From Nocardioidaceae bacterium (GTDB taxonomy: Bacteria; Actinomycetota; Actinomycetes; Propionibacteriales; Nocardioidaceae): a stretch of DNA of 48,035 nucleotides. Below are positions 19,057 to 27,956 of this stretch, piece by piece (within the stretch, counting starts at the first letter, position 1; every line of letters begins with the position of its first letter). The translations under genes were made by a program, and so were the position numbers. Below the pieces are notes generated by a model, which did no database searches, was not told the origin of the DNA, and saw only the letters and a list, made by a program, of their open reading frames with translations. The stretch is taken from assembly GCA_025927595.1 (NCBI GenBank), contig JAICLD010000002.1:1-48035 (forward strand), read 5' to 3'.

Positions 19057-19154
19057 GGTGCCCTCCTGCTGTGCTGTTGTGGTCGACGCTGGCACCACCC
19101 TAACCGTTGGCGTGCCGGTCCCCGACCGGTCGCGTCCCCTGACAGACTCGCCCC

Positions 19155-19745
19155 GTGCCAGTGCCGCCCGTGCCGCCCGCGCCCGCGCTCTCCCGTCGTA
19201 CGGCGACGGGCGGGGCGCTCGCGGTCACCGCCGTCCTCGCGACCGGCTGCACCGGCGCGGACCGGCGACCCGGGGCGGCGGGCCCGACGCCGTCGGTGAC
19301 CGGATCACCCACGGCCGTGCCGGAGGACCCCGACGTCGCGCTGGCGCGGGCCGTGCTGCTCCGGGAGCGGGCGATGCTGGCGACGCTGCAGGCGACCGCC
19401 CGGGTGCACCCCCGGCTGCGCGGCGTGCTCGCGAGCGGCCGCGCGTCGCACCGGGACCACGTCCGGGTGCTCTCCGCAGCCGTCCCGGACGGCACCGGGC
19501 CGGCACCCGCCGCCGCGTCCCGGCGCCGCCCCCGACACCCGGCTGCGGTCCCCGCCCGGCCCTCGGCGGCCCTGGCGGCGCTCGCCGGAGCCGAGGAGCG
19601 GCACGCGCGCGACGGCCGGGACAGCTGTGTCGCGGCGCGCAGCGGCACGTTCGCGCGACTCCTGGCGAGCATGGCGGCGGCCGCCTCGCAGCAGGCGGCG
19701 GTGCTCTCCGCCGCTGCCCGGGAGTCCGCCCGGGAGTCGGCATGA
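19155..19745 (+). CDS. Small lipoprotein of unknown function, paired with a ferritin-like protein
   Basis: The 196-residue protein starts at GTG 19155. Residues about 13-32 have Arg residues (SRRTATGG), a hydrophobic run and a lipobox (VLATGCTG), so it is probably an exported lipoprotein. The rest is Ala-rich helical sequence without a firm family match (ERAMLATLQATARVHPRLRG). Genes like this commonly precede DUF4439 genes near rimP in actinobacteria, and the stop overlaps the next start (ATGA), implying a joint function. That function is unknown. Confidence 0.8.
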   Translation: MPVPPVPPAPALSRRTATGGALAVTAVLATGCTGADRRPGAAGPTPSVTGSPTAVPEDPDVALARAVLLRERAMLATLQATARVHPRLRGVLASGRASHRDHVRVLSAAVPDGTGPAPAAASRRRPRHPAAVPARPSAALAALAGAEERHARDGRDSCVAARSGTFARLLASMAAAASQQAAVLSAAARESARESA

Positions 19746-20200
19746 GTCCGGTGCAGTCCCTGCAGCACGCGCTGGCGGGAGAGCACGCGGCGGTGTACCT
19801 CTACGGCGTCCTGGGCGGCCGGGTCCCGGCCTCCCAGCAGCCGGACCTCGCGGCGCGGCTGGCCGCCGGCTACGCCACCCATCGCGGGCGTCGGGACCAG
19901 CTGACCGCCATGGTCCGGGCGGCCGGGGGCGTGCCCGTGGCCGCCGAGGTCAGCTACCGGCTGCCGAACCCGTGCCGCACCCCGGGCCAGCTGCGCGCCG
20001 CGGCGCTCGACGTCGAGCGCCGGTGCGCCGCCGTCTACGCCGCCACGGTGGCCGGCACCGCGCGCCGGGAGCGGGCCTGGGCGGCGGCGGCGCTGGCCGA
20101 CGGCGCCGTGCGGCAGCTGTCGTTCGGCGGAGCGCCGCAGCCCTACCCGGGGATGCCGGGCCGCCCCGGGCCGAACGGGACGACCGGGGCGAACGGGTAG
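19742..20200 (+). CDS. Ferritin-like DUF4439 domain protein
   Basis: The 152-residue protein starts at ATG 19742 within the overlap with the lipoprotein gene. LQHALAGEHAAVYLYGVLGG and AALDVERRCAAVYAATVAGT carry the Glu/His pattern of the ferritin-like DUF4439 family. Whether it binds metal is unknown. It ends 11 bases before the convergent proS stop. The C-terminal tail is Pro/Gly rich. Confidence 0.82.
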   Translation: MSPVQSLQHALAGEHAAVYLYGVLGGRVPASQQPDLAARLAAGYATHRGRRDQLTAMVRAAGGVPVAAEVSYRLPNPCRTPGQLRAAALDVERRCAAVYAATVAGTARRERAWAAAALADGAVRQLSFGGAPQPYPGMPGRPGPNGTTGANG

Positions 20201-20211
20201 GCCGGCTCGGC

Positions 20212-22002
20212 TCAGTCCTCCGGGACCGGGCTGCCGTCCGGCTCCCGGGTCGCGGCGACCACGTAGGCGGCCGCCGCGTCGACGGCGACGACCTCACGCT
20301 CCCCCGACGTCCGGTCCCGCACCTCGACGACGCCGTCGGCGAGCCCCTTGCCGACCACGACGATCGTGGGCACGCCGATCAGCTCGGCGTCCTTGAACTT
20401 CACCCCCGGTGACACCTTGGGGCGGTCGTCGTACAGCACGGTGAGGCCGCGGGCGGTGAGCTCGACCGCGAGCGCGTCGGCGGTCTCGTGCACCGCGGCG
20501 TCCTTGCCCGTGGCGACCACGTGCACGTCGGCGGGCGCGACCTCGCGCGGCCAGGCAAGGCCCAGCTCGTCGTGGGTGTTCTCCGCGATCGCCGCCACCG
20601 CACGGGAGATGCCGATCCCGTAGGAGCCCATCGTGACCGTGACGAGCTTGCCGGACTCGTCGAGGACCTGGAGCCCGAGCGCGTCGGCGTACTTGCGGCC
20701 GAGCGCGAAGATGTGGCCCATCTCGATGCCGCGCGCGGTCTGCAGCGTCCCGTCGCAGCAGGGGCACGGGTCGCCGTCGCGGACCTCCGCGGCCTCGATC
20801 ACACCGTCGGGGGTGAAGTCGCGGCCCACCACCAGGTCGAGGACGTGGGACCCAGAGACGTCGGCGCCGGTGACCCAGCGGGTGCCCTCGACGACCCGCG
20901 GGTCGACGAGGTACCGGATCCCGGACTCGTTCTTCTCGCCCAGCACGCCGGGCCCGATGTAGCCCTTCGCCAGCGAGGGGTGGCGCGCGAAGTCGGCCTC
21001 TCCGAAGGCGTCCACCTCGATCGGCTCGAGCTGCCCGCCGAGCCGCTTCTCGTCGACGCCGCGGTCGCCGGGCAGGCCGATCGCCACCGGCTCCCGGGTG
21101 CCGTCGGGGTGCTTGAGGACCACGAGGACGTTCTTCAGGGTGTCCCCCGCGTGCCAGGGCCGGTCCGGTCGCGGGAACGCGGTGTTGAGGTGGTCCACGA
21201 GCGTCTGGATCGTCGGGGTGTCGGGCGTCTGCTCGGCGTGCGCGGGCGGCGCGTCGTCGTACGGCACCGGGGCGGGGGGCCGGACCTGCACCGCCTCGAC
21301 GTTCGCGGCGTAGTCGCAGGTGGAGCAGCGGACGTACGTGTCCTCGCCGTTCTCCGCTGTCGCCAGGAACTCCTCCGACCTGGAGCCGCCCATCGCGCCC
21401 GACGTCGCCGTGACGACCACGTAGTCGAAGCCGAGCCGGTCGAAGGTGCGGACGTACGCCGCGCGGTGCGCCTCGTAGGAGCGGTCCAGGCCCTCGTCGC
21501 TCACGTCGAAGGAGTAGGAGTCCTTCATGACGAACTCGCGGCCGCGCAGCAGGCCCGCGCGCGGCCGGGCCTCGTCGCGGTACTTGGTCTGGATCTGGTA
21601 GAGCCAGACGGGCAGGTCCTTGTAGGAGGAGTACAGGTCCTTGACGACGAGCGTGAACAGCTCCTCGTGGGTCGGCCCGAGCAGGTAGTCGCCGCCCTTG
21701 CGGTCCTGGAGGCGGAAGATCCCGTCGCCGTACTCCGACCACCGGCCGGTCGCCTCGTAGGGCTCGCGCGGCAGCAGCGCGGGGAACTGCAGCTCCTGGG
21801 CGCCGATCGCGTCCATCTCCTCGCGCACGACCCGCTCCACGTTGCGGAGCACGCGCAGCCCCAGCGGCAGCCAGGAGTAGATGCCCGGGGCGGCGCGGCG
21901 GATGTAGCCCGCCCGGACCAGCAGCCGGTGGCTGGGGACCTCGGCGTCCGCCGGGTCGTCCCGGAGCGTGCGCAGGAACAGGCTCGACATCCGCAGGATC
22001 AT
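20212..22002 (-). CDS. proS: Prolyl-tRNA synthetase
   Basis: The 596-residue class II synthetase is of the bacterial type with an editing insertion. It shows motif 1 ([20 protein letters not shown]), the motif 2 region (GPTHEELFT, and [17 protein letters not shown]), the editing-domain segment (KVLVVLK-like, then [15 protein letters not shown]), motif 3 ([16 protein letters not shown]) and a C-terminal anticodon-binding domain ([13 protein letters not shown]). It starts at ATG 22002 ([17 protein letters not shown]). Its place between the DUF4439 pair and the acetyltransferase matches the usual actinobacterial order apart from the inserted phosphoesterase. Confidence 0.97.
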   Translation of the reverse strand: MILRMSSLFLRTLRDDPADAEVPSHRLLVRAGYIRRAAPGIYSWLPLGLRVLRNVERVVREEMDAIGAQELQFPALLPREPYEATGRWSEYGDGIFRLQDRKGGDYLLGPTHEELFTLVVKDLYSSYKDLPVWLYQIQTKYRDEARPRAGLLRGREFVMKDSYSFDVSDEGLDRSYEAHRAAYVRTFDRLGFDYVVVTATSGAMGGSRSEEFLATAENGEDTYVRCSTCDYAANVEAVQVRPPAPVPYDDAPPAHAEQTPDTPTIQTLVDHLNTAFPRPDRPWHAGDTLKNVLVVLKHPDGTREPVAIGLPGDRGVDEKRLGGQLEPIEVDAFGEADFARHPSLAKGYIGPGVLGEKNESGIRYLVDPRVVEGTRWVTGADVSGSHVLDLVVGRDFTPDGVIEAAEVRDGDPCPCCDGTLQTARGIEMGHIFALGRKYADALGLQVLDESGKLVTVTMGSYGIGISRAVAAIAENTHDELGLAWPREVAPADVHVVATGKDAAVHETADALAVELTARGLTVLYDDRPKVSPGVKFKDAELIGVPTIVVVGKGLADGVVEVRDRTSGEREVVAVDAAAAYVVAATREPDGSPVPED

Positions 22003-22153
22003 CTCGGGGCCCCCGCGGGGGCGTGAGCGACGTGTCCTGAGCCCAGTCGAAGGGAGCGAGCGGCTTCGTGGGGCGAGATCATGGGCGGAAGGCTATCCGT
22101 CCGGGGCCGTCACCGTCGCGCCCGCACACCCGTTGCCCCGCGTCGCGGTCGCG

Positions 22154-23818
22154 CTACCGGCCGCCGATCCGGACGGCTCGCGCGAGGCCGTGCACGCGTG
22201 CGTCCCGGCTCGACAGCGGCTCGAGCCCGAAGCTGTGCTCGATCGTCGCGAGGATCGAGGTCGTGTCGTAGACGCGGTGGTCGACGCCGGAGTGCCGGAA
22301 GGACCTGCTGAGCACGAGCGCGGGGATCCGGGTCCCGGGACCCCACTCGTCGTGGACGCCGCGGGTGCCCATGCCGGGTGGCGGGACGTGGTCCCACTGG
22401 CCGCCGAACTCGTCGTAGGTGACCACCACGAGCGTGCTGCGCGCCTGCGGCCCCCGGGTGACGGCCTTGAGCAGGCGCACCAGGTGGTCGCTGCCGTTCG
22501 GCTCGCTGGAGTAGCCGGGGTGCTCGTTCTCGGCGCCGTAGGGCTTGACGAAGCTCACCGCGGGCAGCCGTCCCGTCCGGGCGGCGTGGAAGAACCGCTT
22601 CTCGTCCCGCAGGTGCCGGCGTCCCGGCTGCCCCGGTGCGTAGTCCGCGAAGTAGTTGAAGGGCTGGTGGTGGTACTGGAACAGCGGCCCGGGAGTGCCG
22701 GCCGCCGCCGCGTCCCAGCCCCCGGAGTACCAGCTCCAGGACAGCCCGGCGTCGGTGAGCCGGTCACCGATGTTGGGGTAGGTCGCGTCGTCGATCAGCG
22801 GCAGCCGTGCCCCCGTCGCGGCGGCCGGCGGGCTGGACGGCTGCATCGTGTTCACCGCGAAGTCGCCGCAGGCCAGGGCCGGGTGCTCCGCCGGACCGCA
22901 GGCCTGGGTGAGCTGGGCGTCCTTGACGGTCGTGGCCGGGTGGTACAGCGGGTAGCTCGCGTTCGGGAACCCGTCGGCGTCCAGCACCGAGTGCAGGCCC
23001 TCGTCCGGCCCGCCCGGGCCGGCACTGGTGTCGAGGGGCGACCGCGCGGCGATCAGCCACTGGTGGTTGAGGAACGAGCCACCGAACGCGGACTGGAAGA
23101 AGTGGTCGGCGACGACGTACTTCGGCGCCCGGCGGGAGTGCAGGTAGCGGTAGACCGGCAGCGACCTCGTCCGGTAGTGCCCCATGGTCAGCCCGACCGC
23201 GTCGGAGCCGGTGACGTACCGGTCCTGCCGGCCCCCGTCGAGCTGGTACTGCTCCTGGTAGAAGCGGTGCACGAGGTCCTGCGTGCAGCCGCCCGGGAGG
23301 CCCTGCCCCTTCGGCACGCCGTGGTCCGCCTTCTGCCCGGGCGCCGGGCAGGTGGTGTCCTCGGGACGGATGTAGCGGTCGATCGTGAACGTGCCGTTGT
23401 GGAAGTGGCTCGTGAAGCCCGTGACGGGTCCGCCGGACGTGTAGACCGTGTGCGAGTCGGCGCACCGCGCGGACAGTGGCGGGGTGGCCAGGTTCACGTC
23501 GTTCTGCAGCAGGCAGGTGTAGGGAGTGCCGTCCTGCGCCACCTGGGTCCTGCTCTGCGCGGACGCCTGCCGCCGGCCCTCGACGCGGTGCCGGCCGACG
23601 CGGCCCCAGCCGCCGTAGAGGTTGTCGAAGGAGTGGTTCTCCTCGTAGATCACGACCAGGTGCCGGAAGCCCCCGGGCAGGGTCCCGCGGGCGTGCTGGT
23701 GCCCGTGCGCGCGGGCCGGGACGTCCGGGGACGCGTCGTCGCCCGACCCCACCAGGAGTCCCGGCGAGACGGCCAGCGAGGCGGTCGCACAGGCGGCGAC
23801 GAGTCCGGCGAGGCTCAT
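22154..23818 (-). CDS. Secreted phosphoesterase of the acid phosphatase/phospholipase C superfamily
   Basis: The 554-residue protein starts at ATG 23818 with an N-terminal hydrophobic segment and Ala cleavage context (MSLAGLVAACATASLAVSPG), so it is probably exported. The family signature VVIYEENHSFDNLYGG (about residues 54-70) supplies the metal-binding Glu and Asn; later metal-site motifs include HNGTFTIDRY, VVTYDEFGGQWDHVPPPGMG and GPGTRIPALVLS. The family includes AcpA-type acid phosphatases and bacterial phospholipases C; the substrate is unknown. Four 10-bp direct repeats lie about 125-160 bases upstream, where a regulator might bind. Confidence 0.88.
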   Translation of the reverse strand: MSLAGLVAACATASLAVSPGLLVGSGDDASPDVPARAHGHQHARGTLPGGFRHLVVIYEENHSFDNLYGGWGRVGRHRVEGRRQASAQSRTQVAQDGTPYTCLLQNDVNLATPPLSARCADSHTVYTSGGPVTGFTSHFHNGTFTIDRYIRPEDTTCPAPGQKADHGVPKGQGLPGGCTQDLVHRFYQEQYQLDGGRQDRYVTGSDAVGLTMGHYRTRSLPVYRYLHSRRAPKYVVADHFFQSAFGGSFLNHQWLIAARSPLDTSAGPGGPDEGLHSVLDADGFPNASYPLYHPATTVKDAQLTQACGPAEHPALACGDFAVNTMQPSSPPAAATGARLPLIDDATYPNIGDRLTDAGLSWSWYSGGWDAAAAGTPGPLFQYHHQPFNYFADYAPGQPGRRHLRDEKRFFHAARTGRLPAVSFVKPYGAENEHPGYSSEPNGSDHLVRLLKAVTRGPQARSTLVVVTYDEFGGQWDHVPPPGMGTRGVHDEWGPGTRIPALVLSRSFRHSGVDHRVYDTTSILATIEHSFGLEPLSSRDARVHGLARAVRIGGR

Positions 23819-23940
23819 GGTGGTCTCCCCTCGTGGTGCCGACGATCACGGCATCTGTACCAGGGTCCACGGTGGACCGGACCCTCCCGCCGCCGCAACC
23901 CCCGGTCCGGTCCGGCCGCGGGCTCGGACCCGCCAGGGCG

Positions 23941-23980
23941 GGTCAGACCATGTCAGAACATGGCAGAACATGTCAGAACA
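23941..23980. repeat. Four tandem 10-bp units upstream of the phosphoesterase
   Basis: On the plus strand four consecutive 10-mers follow TGNCAGAACA: GGTCAGACCA, TGTCAGAACA, TGGCAGAACA, TGTCAGAACA. The last overlaps the acetyltransferase stop codon at 23973. The 10-base period places each unit on the same helix face, so this may be a multi-site operator for the phosphoesterase gene. Confidence 0.7.
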
Positions 23981-24818
23981 TGATCGTCGCGAAGGTGGCG
24001 CTCTGCCGGAAGCCGACCCGTTCGTAGGCACGCCGCGCGGGGGTGTTGTGCGCGTTCACGTAGAGCGAGACGACCGGCGCGATGTCGGCGAGCGCCAGCG
24101 ACACCACCGCGGCCATGCCGGCCTCCGCCAGCCCCTCCCCGCGACGGTGCGGGGCGACGTACACGCCCTGGACCTGGCAGGCGTACGGCGACGTGGCGGC
24201 CACCTCGGCCTTGAAGACCACCCGCCCGTGCTCGAAGCGGGCGAAGGACCAGCCGCGGGAGACCAGCTGCGCGACCCGGGCCCGGTACAGGTCGGCGCCG
24301 CCCCCGAGCTCCGGGGAGACGCCGACCTCCTCGGTGTACATCGCCACGCACGCCGGGTAGAGCGCGTCGAGGTCGGACCGCTCGCTGCGCCGGACCAGCG
24401 GGTCGGGGGCGACGGCCGGCTCGGCGCCGATCTCCAGGTGCGGCTGGTCCCAGCGCAGGTCCCGCGCCGGTCCCCAGTGCGGCTCCAGCCGCCGCCACAG
24501 CGACGCGACCGTCCCCGCCGGCCCCACGATCGTCGCGCAGCGACGGCGCTGCGAGACGGCCCGGGCGGCGAACGCCTCCAGGGCCGGCTCGCCCGCCTGC
24601 ACCGGCACGAGGTTCGCCGCGGAGTGGCACGCCGCGACCAGCCGGCCGTCCACCAGGTAGCCCCACATCTCCCCGCCCAGCCAGCGCGGGTCCAGCCCGG
24701 TCAGGCGGCTGCGGTAGTCGGCGAACGCGTTGACCACCGGGTCCTGCGCGGCGAGCTCCAGCATCGCGGGGAGGTCGGAGGGGCCGAGCAGGCGCAGTCC
24801 GTGCTGGGTGCCGAGCAC
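23973..24818 (-). CDS. GNAT acetyltransferase with N-terminal DUF4081 domain
   Basis: The 281-residue protein starts at GTG 24818 (VLGTQHGLRLLGPSD). TAGGCT lies seven bases upstream and overlaps the dctA stop, a leaderless promoter pattern that supports this start. The N-terminal half matches the DUF4081 type; the C-terminal GNAT domain has CQVQGVYVAPHRRGEGLAEAG (acetyl-CoA loop) and SLYVNAHNTPARRAYERVGF. Proteins of this type lie near ispG in mycobacteria and other actinobacteria. The acceptor substrate is unknown. Confidence 0.88.
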   Translation of the reverse strand: MLGTQHGLRLLGPSDLPAMLELAAQDPVVNAFADYRSRLTGLDPRWLGGEMWGYLVDGRLVAACHSAANLVPVQAGEPALEAFAARAVSQRRRCATIVGPAGTVASLWRRLEPHWGPARDLRWDQPHLEIGAEPAVAPDPLVRRSERSDLDALYPACVAMYTEEVGVSPELGGGADLYRARVAQLVSRGWSFARFEHGRVVFKAEVAATSPYACQVQGVYVAPHRRGEGLAEAGMAAVVSLALADIAPVVSLYVNAHNTPARRAYERVGFRQSATFATIMF

Positions 24819-24828
24819 ACGCGGGAGC

Positions 24829-26217
24829 CTACGCGCCGACGAGGCTCTTCGCGGTGCGTGGCCCGGTCGGCTCGCTCCCCTCGACGGACCCGGCGGCCTG
24901 CTCGTCGGCGTCGAGCATCGTGGTCTCGTCGAAGGGCCGCTCCCCCGCCAGGACCGCCCGCATCTGCTCACGGTCCACGCCACCGGTCCAGGTCGCGACG
25001 AGGACCGTCGCGACGGCGTTGCCGGCGAAGTTCGTCAGGGCGCGGGCCTCGGACATGAAGCGGTCGATGCCGACGATGAGGCCGACGCCGTCGAGCAGCT
25101 CGGGGCGGTGCGTGGACAGCCCGCCCGCCAGGGTGGCGAGCCCGGCGCCGGTCACGCCGGCGGCGCCCTTGGACGCGATGACCATGAAGACCAGCAGCGA
25201 GATCTGCTCGCCGAGGTGCAGCGGCTTGCCGAGCGCCTCGGCCACGAACAGCGACGCCATCGTCAGGTAGATCGCGGTGCCGTCGAGGTTGAAGGAGTAG
25301 CCGGTCGGCACCACGACGCCGACGGTGGCCTGGTCGACGCCGGCGTGCTCCATCTTGGCGATCAGCCGCGGCAGCGCCGACTCCGAGGACGACGTCGACA
25401 GGATCAGCAGGAACTCGCGGGCGAGGTAGCGCAGCAGGCTGAACACGTTGACGCCGGTGACCAGCTTGAGGATGGTGCCGAGCACGACGAACACGAAGAT
25501 CGCGCAGGTGATGTAGAAGCCGACCATGATGACCGCGAGGCTCTTCAGCGCGTCGATGCCGGTCTCGCCGACGACGGCGGCCATCGCGCCGAAGGCGCCG
25601 ACGGGCGCGGCCCACATGATCATCGCGAGCACCCGGAACACCAGCCGCTGCACGTGCTCGACGCCGCGCACGATCGGGCGGCCGGCGGGGCCCATGGCCT
25701 GGAGCGCGAACCCGACGAGCAGCGCCACCAGCAGGGCCTGGAGGACCTCCCCGTCGGTGAGGGAGGAGACGAGCGTGGTGGGGATGATGCCGAGCAGGAA
25801 GTCCGTCGTGGTCCCCGCCTCGGCGGCCTGGTCCGCGCCGGCCTTGGCGACGTCCGGGGTCAGGTGCAGTCCCGCGCCCGGGTGCAGGAGGTTGCCGACC
25901 ACCAGGCCGATGGCCAGCGCGACGGTCGACATCACCAGGAAGTAGCCGAGGGCGAGGCCGCCGACCTTGCCGACGTGGGCGGCGCTGCGGACGGAGCCGA
26001 CGCCGAGCACGATCGTGCAGAAGATGACCGGCGCGATCATCATCTTGATCAGGCCGACGAAGGCCGTGCCGACCGGCTTGAGGCCCACCGCGAAGCCGGG
26101 AGCGGCCAGCCCGACGAGGACGCCGAGGACGACGGCGGCGATGACGGCGAGGTACAGCCAGTGGGTGCGGTCGGTGCGCCGGGCGGGGCCGGCCTCGGTT
26201 CTGACGGGCGACGACAT
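24829..26217 (-). CDS. dctA: Dicarboxylate/amino acid:cation symporter (DAACS family)
   Basis: The 462-residue membrane protein starts at ATG 26217 with GGAG upstream. It has multiple hydrophobic segments (LYLAVIAAVVLGVLVGLAAP, LALGYFLVMSTVALAIGLVV) and the family signature serine-rich loop STSSSESALPRL, followed by VVPTGYSFNLDGTAIYLTMA and the sodium/substrate region FAGNAVATVLVA. These are typical of DctA/GltP carriers of C4-dicarboxylates or glutamate. The divergent two-component system of the CitA/DctS type suggests C4-dicarboxylate uptake under its control. Confidence 0.92.
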   Translation of the reverse strand: MSSPVRTEAGPARRTDRTHWLYLAVIAAVVLGVLVGLAAPGFAVGLKPVGTAFVGLIKMMIAPVIFCTIVLGVGSVRSAAHVGKVGGLALGYFLVMSTVALAIGLVVGNLLHPGAGLHLTPDVAKAGADQAAEAGTTTDFLLGIIPTTLVSSLTDGEVLQALLVALLVGFALQAMGPAGRPIVRGVEHVQRLVFRVLAMIMWAAPVGAFGAMAAVVGETGIDALKSLAVIMVGFYITCAIFVFVVLGTILKLVTGVNVFSLLRYLAREFLLILSTSSSESALPRLIAKMEHAGVDQATVGVVVPTGYSFNLDGTAIYLTMASLFVAEALGKPLHLGEQISLLVFMVIASKGAAGVTGAGLATLAGGLSTHRPELLDGVGLIVGIDRFMSEARALTNFAGNAVATVLVATWTGGVDREQMRAVLAGERPFDETTMLDADEQAAGSVEGSEPTGPRTAKSLVGA

Positions 26218-26238
26218 GGCGGTGTCTCCAAGAGGGCT

Positions 26239-26275
26239 GGGGGGTCCGGGGGGTCCGGGGGGTCCGGGGGTGTCC
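26239..26275. repeat. G-rich tandem repeat between dctA and the sensor kinase
   Basis: About three and a half copies of a 9-base GGGGTCCGG unit form several runs of four to six G on the plus strand. The run lies in the 152-base divergent intergenic region, about 22-58 bases before the dctA start. It could fold as a G-quadruplex and affect dctA expression; this is untested. Confidence 0.7.
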
Positions 26276-26369
26276 CGGTGGAGCCGACGATGTCGCACCC
26301 TGTGAGCGCGGTCACCGTTCTGGTCGTTGAGTTCACACGCCCTGGCTCCTCCGGGGCGAGAATGCCGGG

Positions 26370-27956
26370 GTGTCCCGTCCCTCCGGCCGCCGCAGCCCCG
26401 TCGCCCGGCAGATCCTCCTGCTGCAGGTGCTGGTCGTCCTCGTGGTGGTGGCCGGGTCCGTGGCGCTGACCTACACCGACGCCCGGCGGACGCAGGTCGC
26501 CGGCGCCCGCGACCGGTCGCTGGCGGTGGCCGTCGCGGTGGCGGACACCCCGCTGGTGCGCCGGGCGCTGCGGACGCCGGACCCCTCGAAGGCGATCCAG
26601 CCGTTCGCCGAGCGGGTACGGCGCGACTCCGGCACCGACTTCGTCGTGGTGATGAGCACCCACCGCGTCCGCTACTCCCACCCGGACCCGGCCCGGATCG
26701 GGGGCCGCTTCATCGGCGACCTCGGCACGGCGCCGCTCGGCACACCGTTCACCGAGGAGTACACCGGCACCCTCGGCCCCTCGATGCGGGCGGTGGTCCC
26801 GGTCGAGGCGGGGGGACGCGTGGTCGCGCTCGTCTCGGTCGGCATCACGATGGAGCGGATCCAGGACGCGCTCGTGAGCCGGCTGCCCACCATCGGCCTG
26901 GCCGCCGCCGGGATCCTCGCGGCCGGACTCGTCGGCGCCTGGCTGATCAGCCGGCGGCTGCGCCGGCAGACGCACGGGATGGGCGAGCGCGAGATCACCC
27001 GGATGTACGAGTACTACGACGCCGTGCTGCACGCGGTGCGCGAGGGGCTGCTCCTCGTCGACGCGGAGGGCCGGCTCCAGCTGGTCAACGAGGAGGCCAC
27101 CCGGCTGCTCGGCGTCGGCGAGGACGACGTGGGCCGGCCGGTCGCCGACCTCGGCCTGCCGAAGCCGCTCGCCCGGGCGGTGGCCTCGGGCGTCCAGCGC
27201 TCCGACGAGATCCACCTGGTCGACGACCGGGTGCTGGTGCTCAACAGCTCGCCGGCGCGGTGGCAGGGACACGACGTGGGGTCGGTCGTCACGCTGCGCG
27301 ACCACACCGAGATCCAGGCCGTGGCGGGCGAGCTGGACACCGTGCGGGGACTGGCGGAGTCCCTGCGCAGCCAGAGCCACGAGGCCGCCAACCGGCTGCA
27401 CACGGTGGTGTCGCTGGTCGAGCTCGGCCGCACGGACGAGGCGCTCGACTTCGCCACCGAGGAGCTCGAGACCGCCCAGGTGCTCACCGACCGCGTCGTC
27501 GGCTCGGTGTCGGACCCGGTCGTGTCGGCGCTGCTGCTGGGCAAGACAGCACAGGCGGCCGAGCGAGGGGTGCAGCTGCGGCTCGACGACCGCATCGACG
27601 TCTCCGGCCTGCCGGTGGACCAGCGGGACGCCGTGACGATGCTGGGCAACCTGCTCGACAACGCCATGGACGCCGTCGGCGACCGCCCGGAGCGGGTGGT
27701 GCTGGTCGAGATGACCTCGTCGGCCGACTCCCTGCACCTGCGGGTCTCCGACTCCGGCGCCGGCCTGTCCCCCGCGCTGCGGCAGCGGGTCTTCGAGCGC
27801 GGCTGGTCCACCAAGACCTCCGACGGGCCGGTCGGGCGCGGCCTGGGGCTGGCCCTGGTGGTGCAGGCGGTGCGCAGGTACGGCGGCCGCATCGACGTGG
27901 CCGGCTCGCCGCTGGGCGGGGCCGCCTTCGACATCCGGATCGGGACCGTCCCGTGA
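26370..27956 (+). CDS. Sensor histidine kinase, CitA/DctS/DcuS type
   Basis: The 528-residue kinase starts at GTG 26370, with a GAGAAT box six bases upstream. TM1 is at about residues 13-33 and TM2 near 173-193 (IGLAAAGILAAGLVGAWLI), enclosing an extracytoplasmic PDC-type sensor domain (DTPLVRRALRTPD, HPDPARIGGRF). A PAS domain (VREGLLLVDAEGRLQLVNEE) precedes the CitA-type phosphoacceptor segment SQSHEAANRLHTVVSLVELG. The ATPase domain shows NLLDNAMDAV and DSGAGLSP plus GRGLGLALV. It forms a GTGA overlap with its response regulator. The ligand is probably a C4-dicarboxylate or citrate-like acid. Confidence 0.94.
   Translation: MSRPSGRRSPVARQILLLQVLVVLVVVAGSVALTYTDARRTQVAGARDRSLAVAVAVADTPLVRRALRTPDPSKAIQPFAERVRRDSGTDFVVVMSTHRVRYSHPDPARIGGRFIGDLGTAPLGTPFTEEYTGTLGPSMRAVVPVEAGGRVVALVSVGITMERIQDALVSRLPTIGLAAAGILAAGLVGAWLISRRLRRQTHGMGEREITRMYEYYDAVLHAVREGLLLVDAEGRLQLVNEEATRLLGVGEDDVGRPVADLGLPKPLARAVASGVQRSDEIHLVDDRVLVLNSSPARWQGHDVGSVVTLRDHTEIQAVAGELDTVRGLAESLRSQSHEAANRLHTVVSLVELGRTDEALDFATEELETAQVLTDRVVGSVSDPVVSALLLGKTAQAAERGVQLRLDDRIDVSGLPVDQRDAVTMLGNLLDNAMDAVGDRPERVVLVEMTSSADSLHLRVSDSGAGLSPALRQRVFERGWSTKTSDGPVGRGLGLALVVQAVRRYGGRIDVAGSPLGGAAFDIRIGTVP

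Noticed and set aside
22028-22055. CCTGAGCCCAGTCGAAGG, resembling a short repeat seen in many bacterial genomes
   Set aside because: Only one copy and only a partial match; nothing in the window supports a role.
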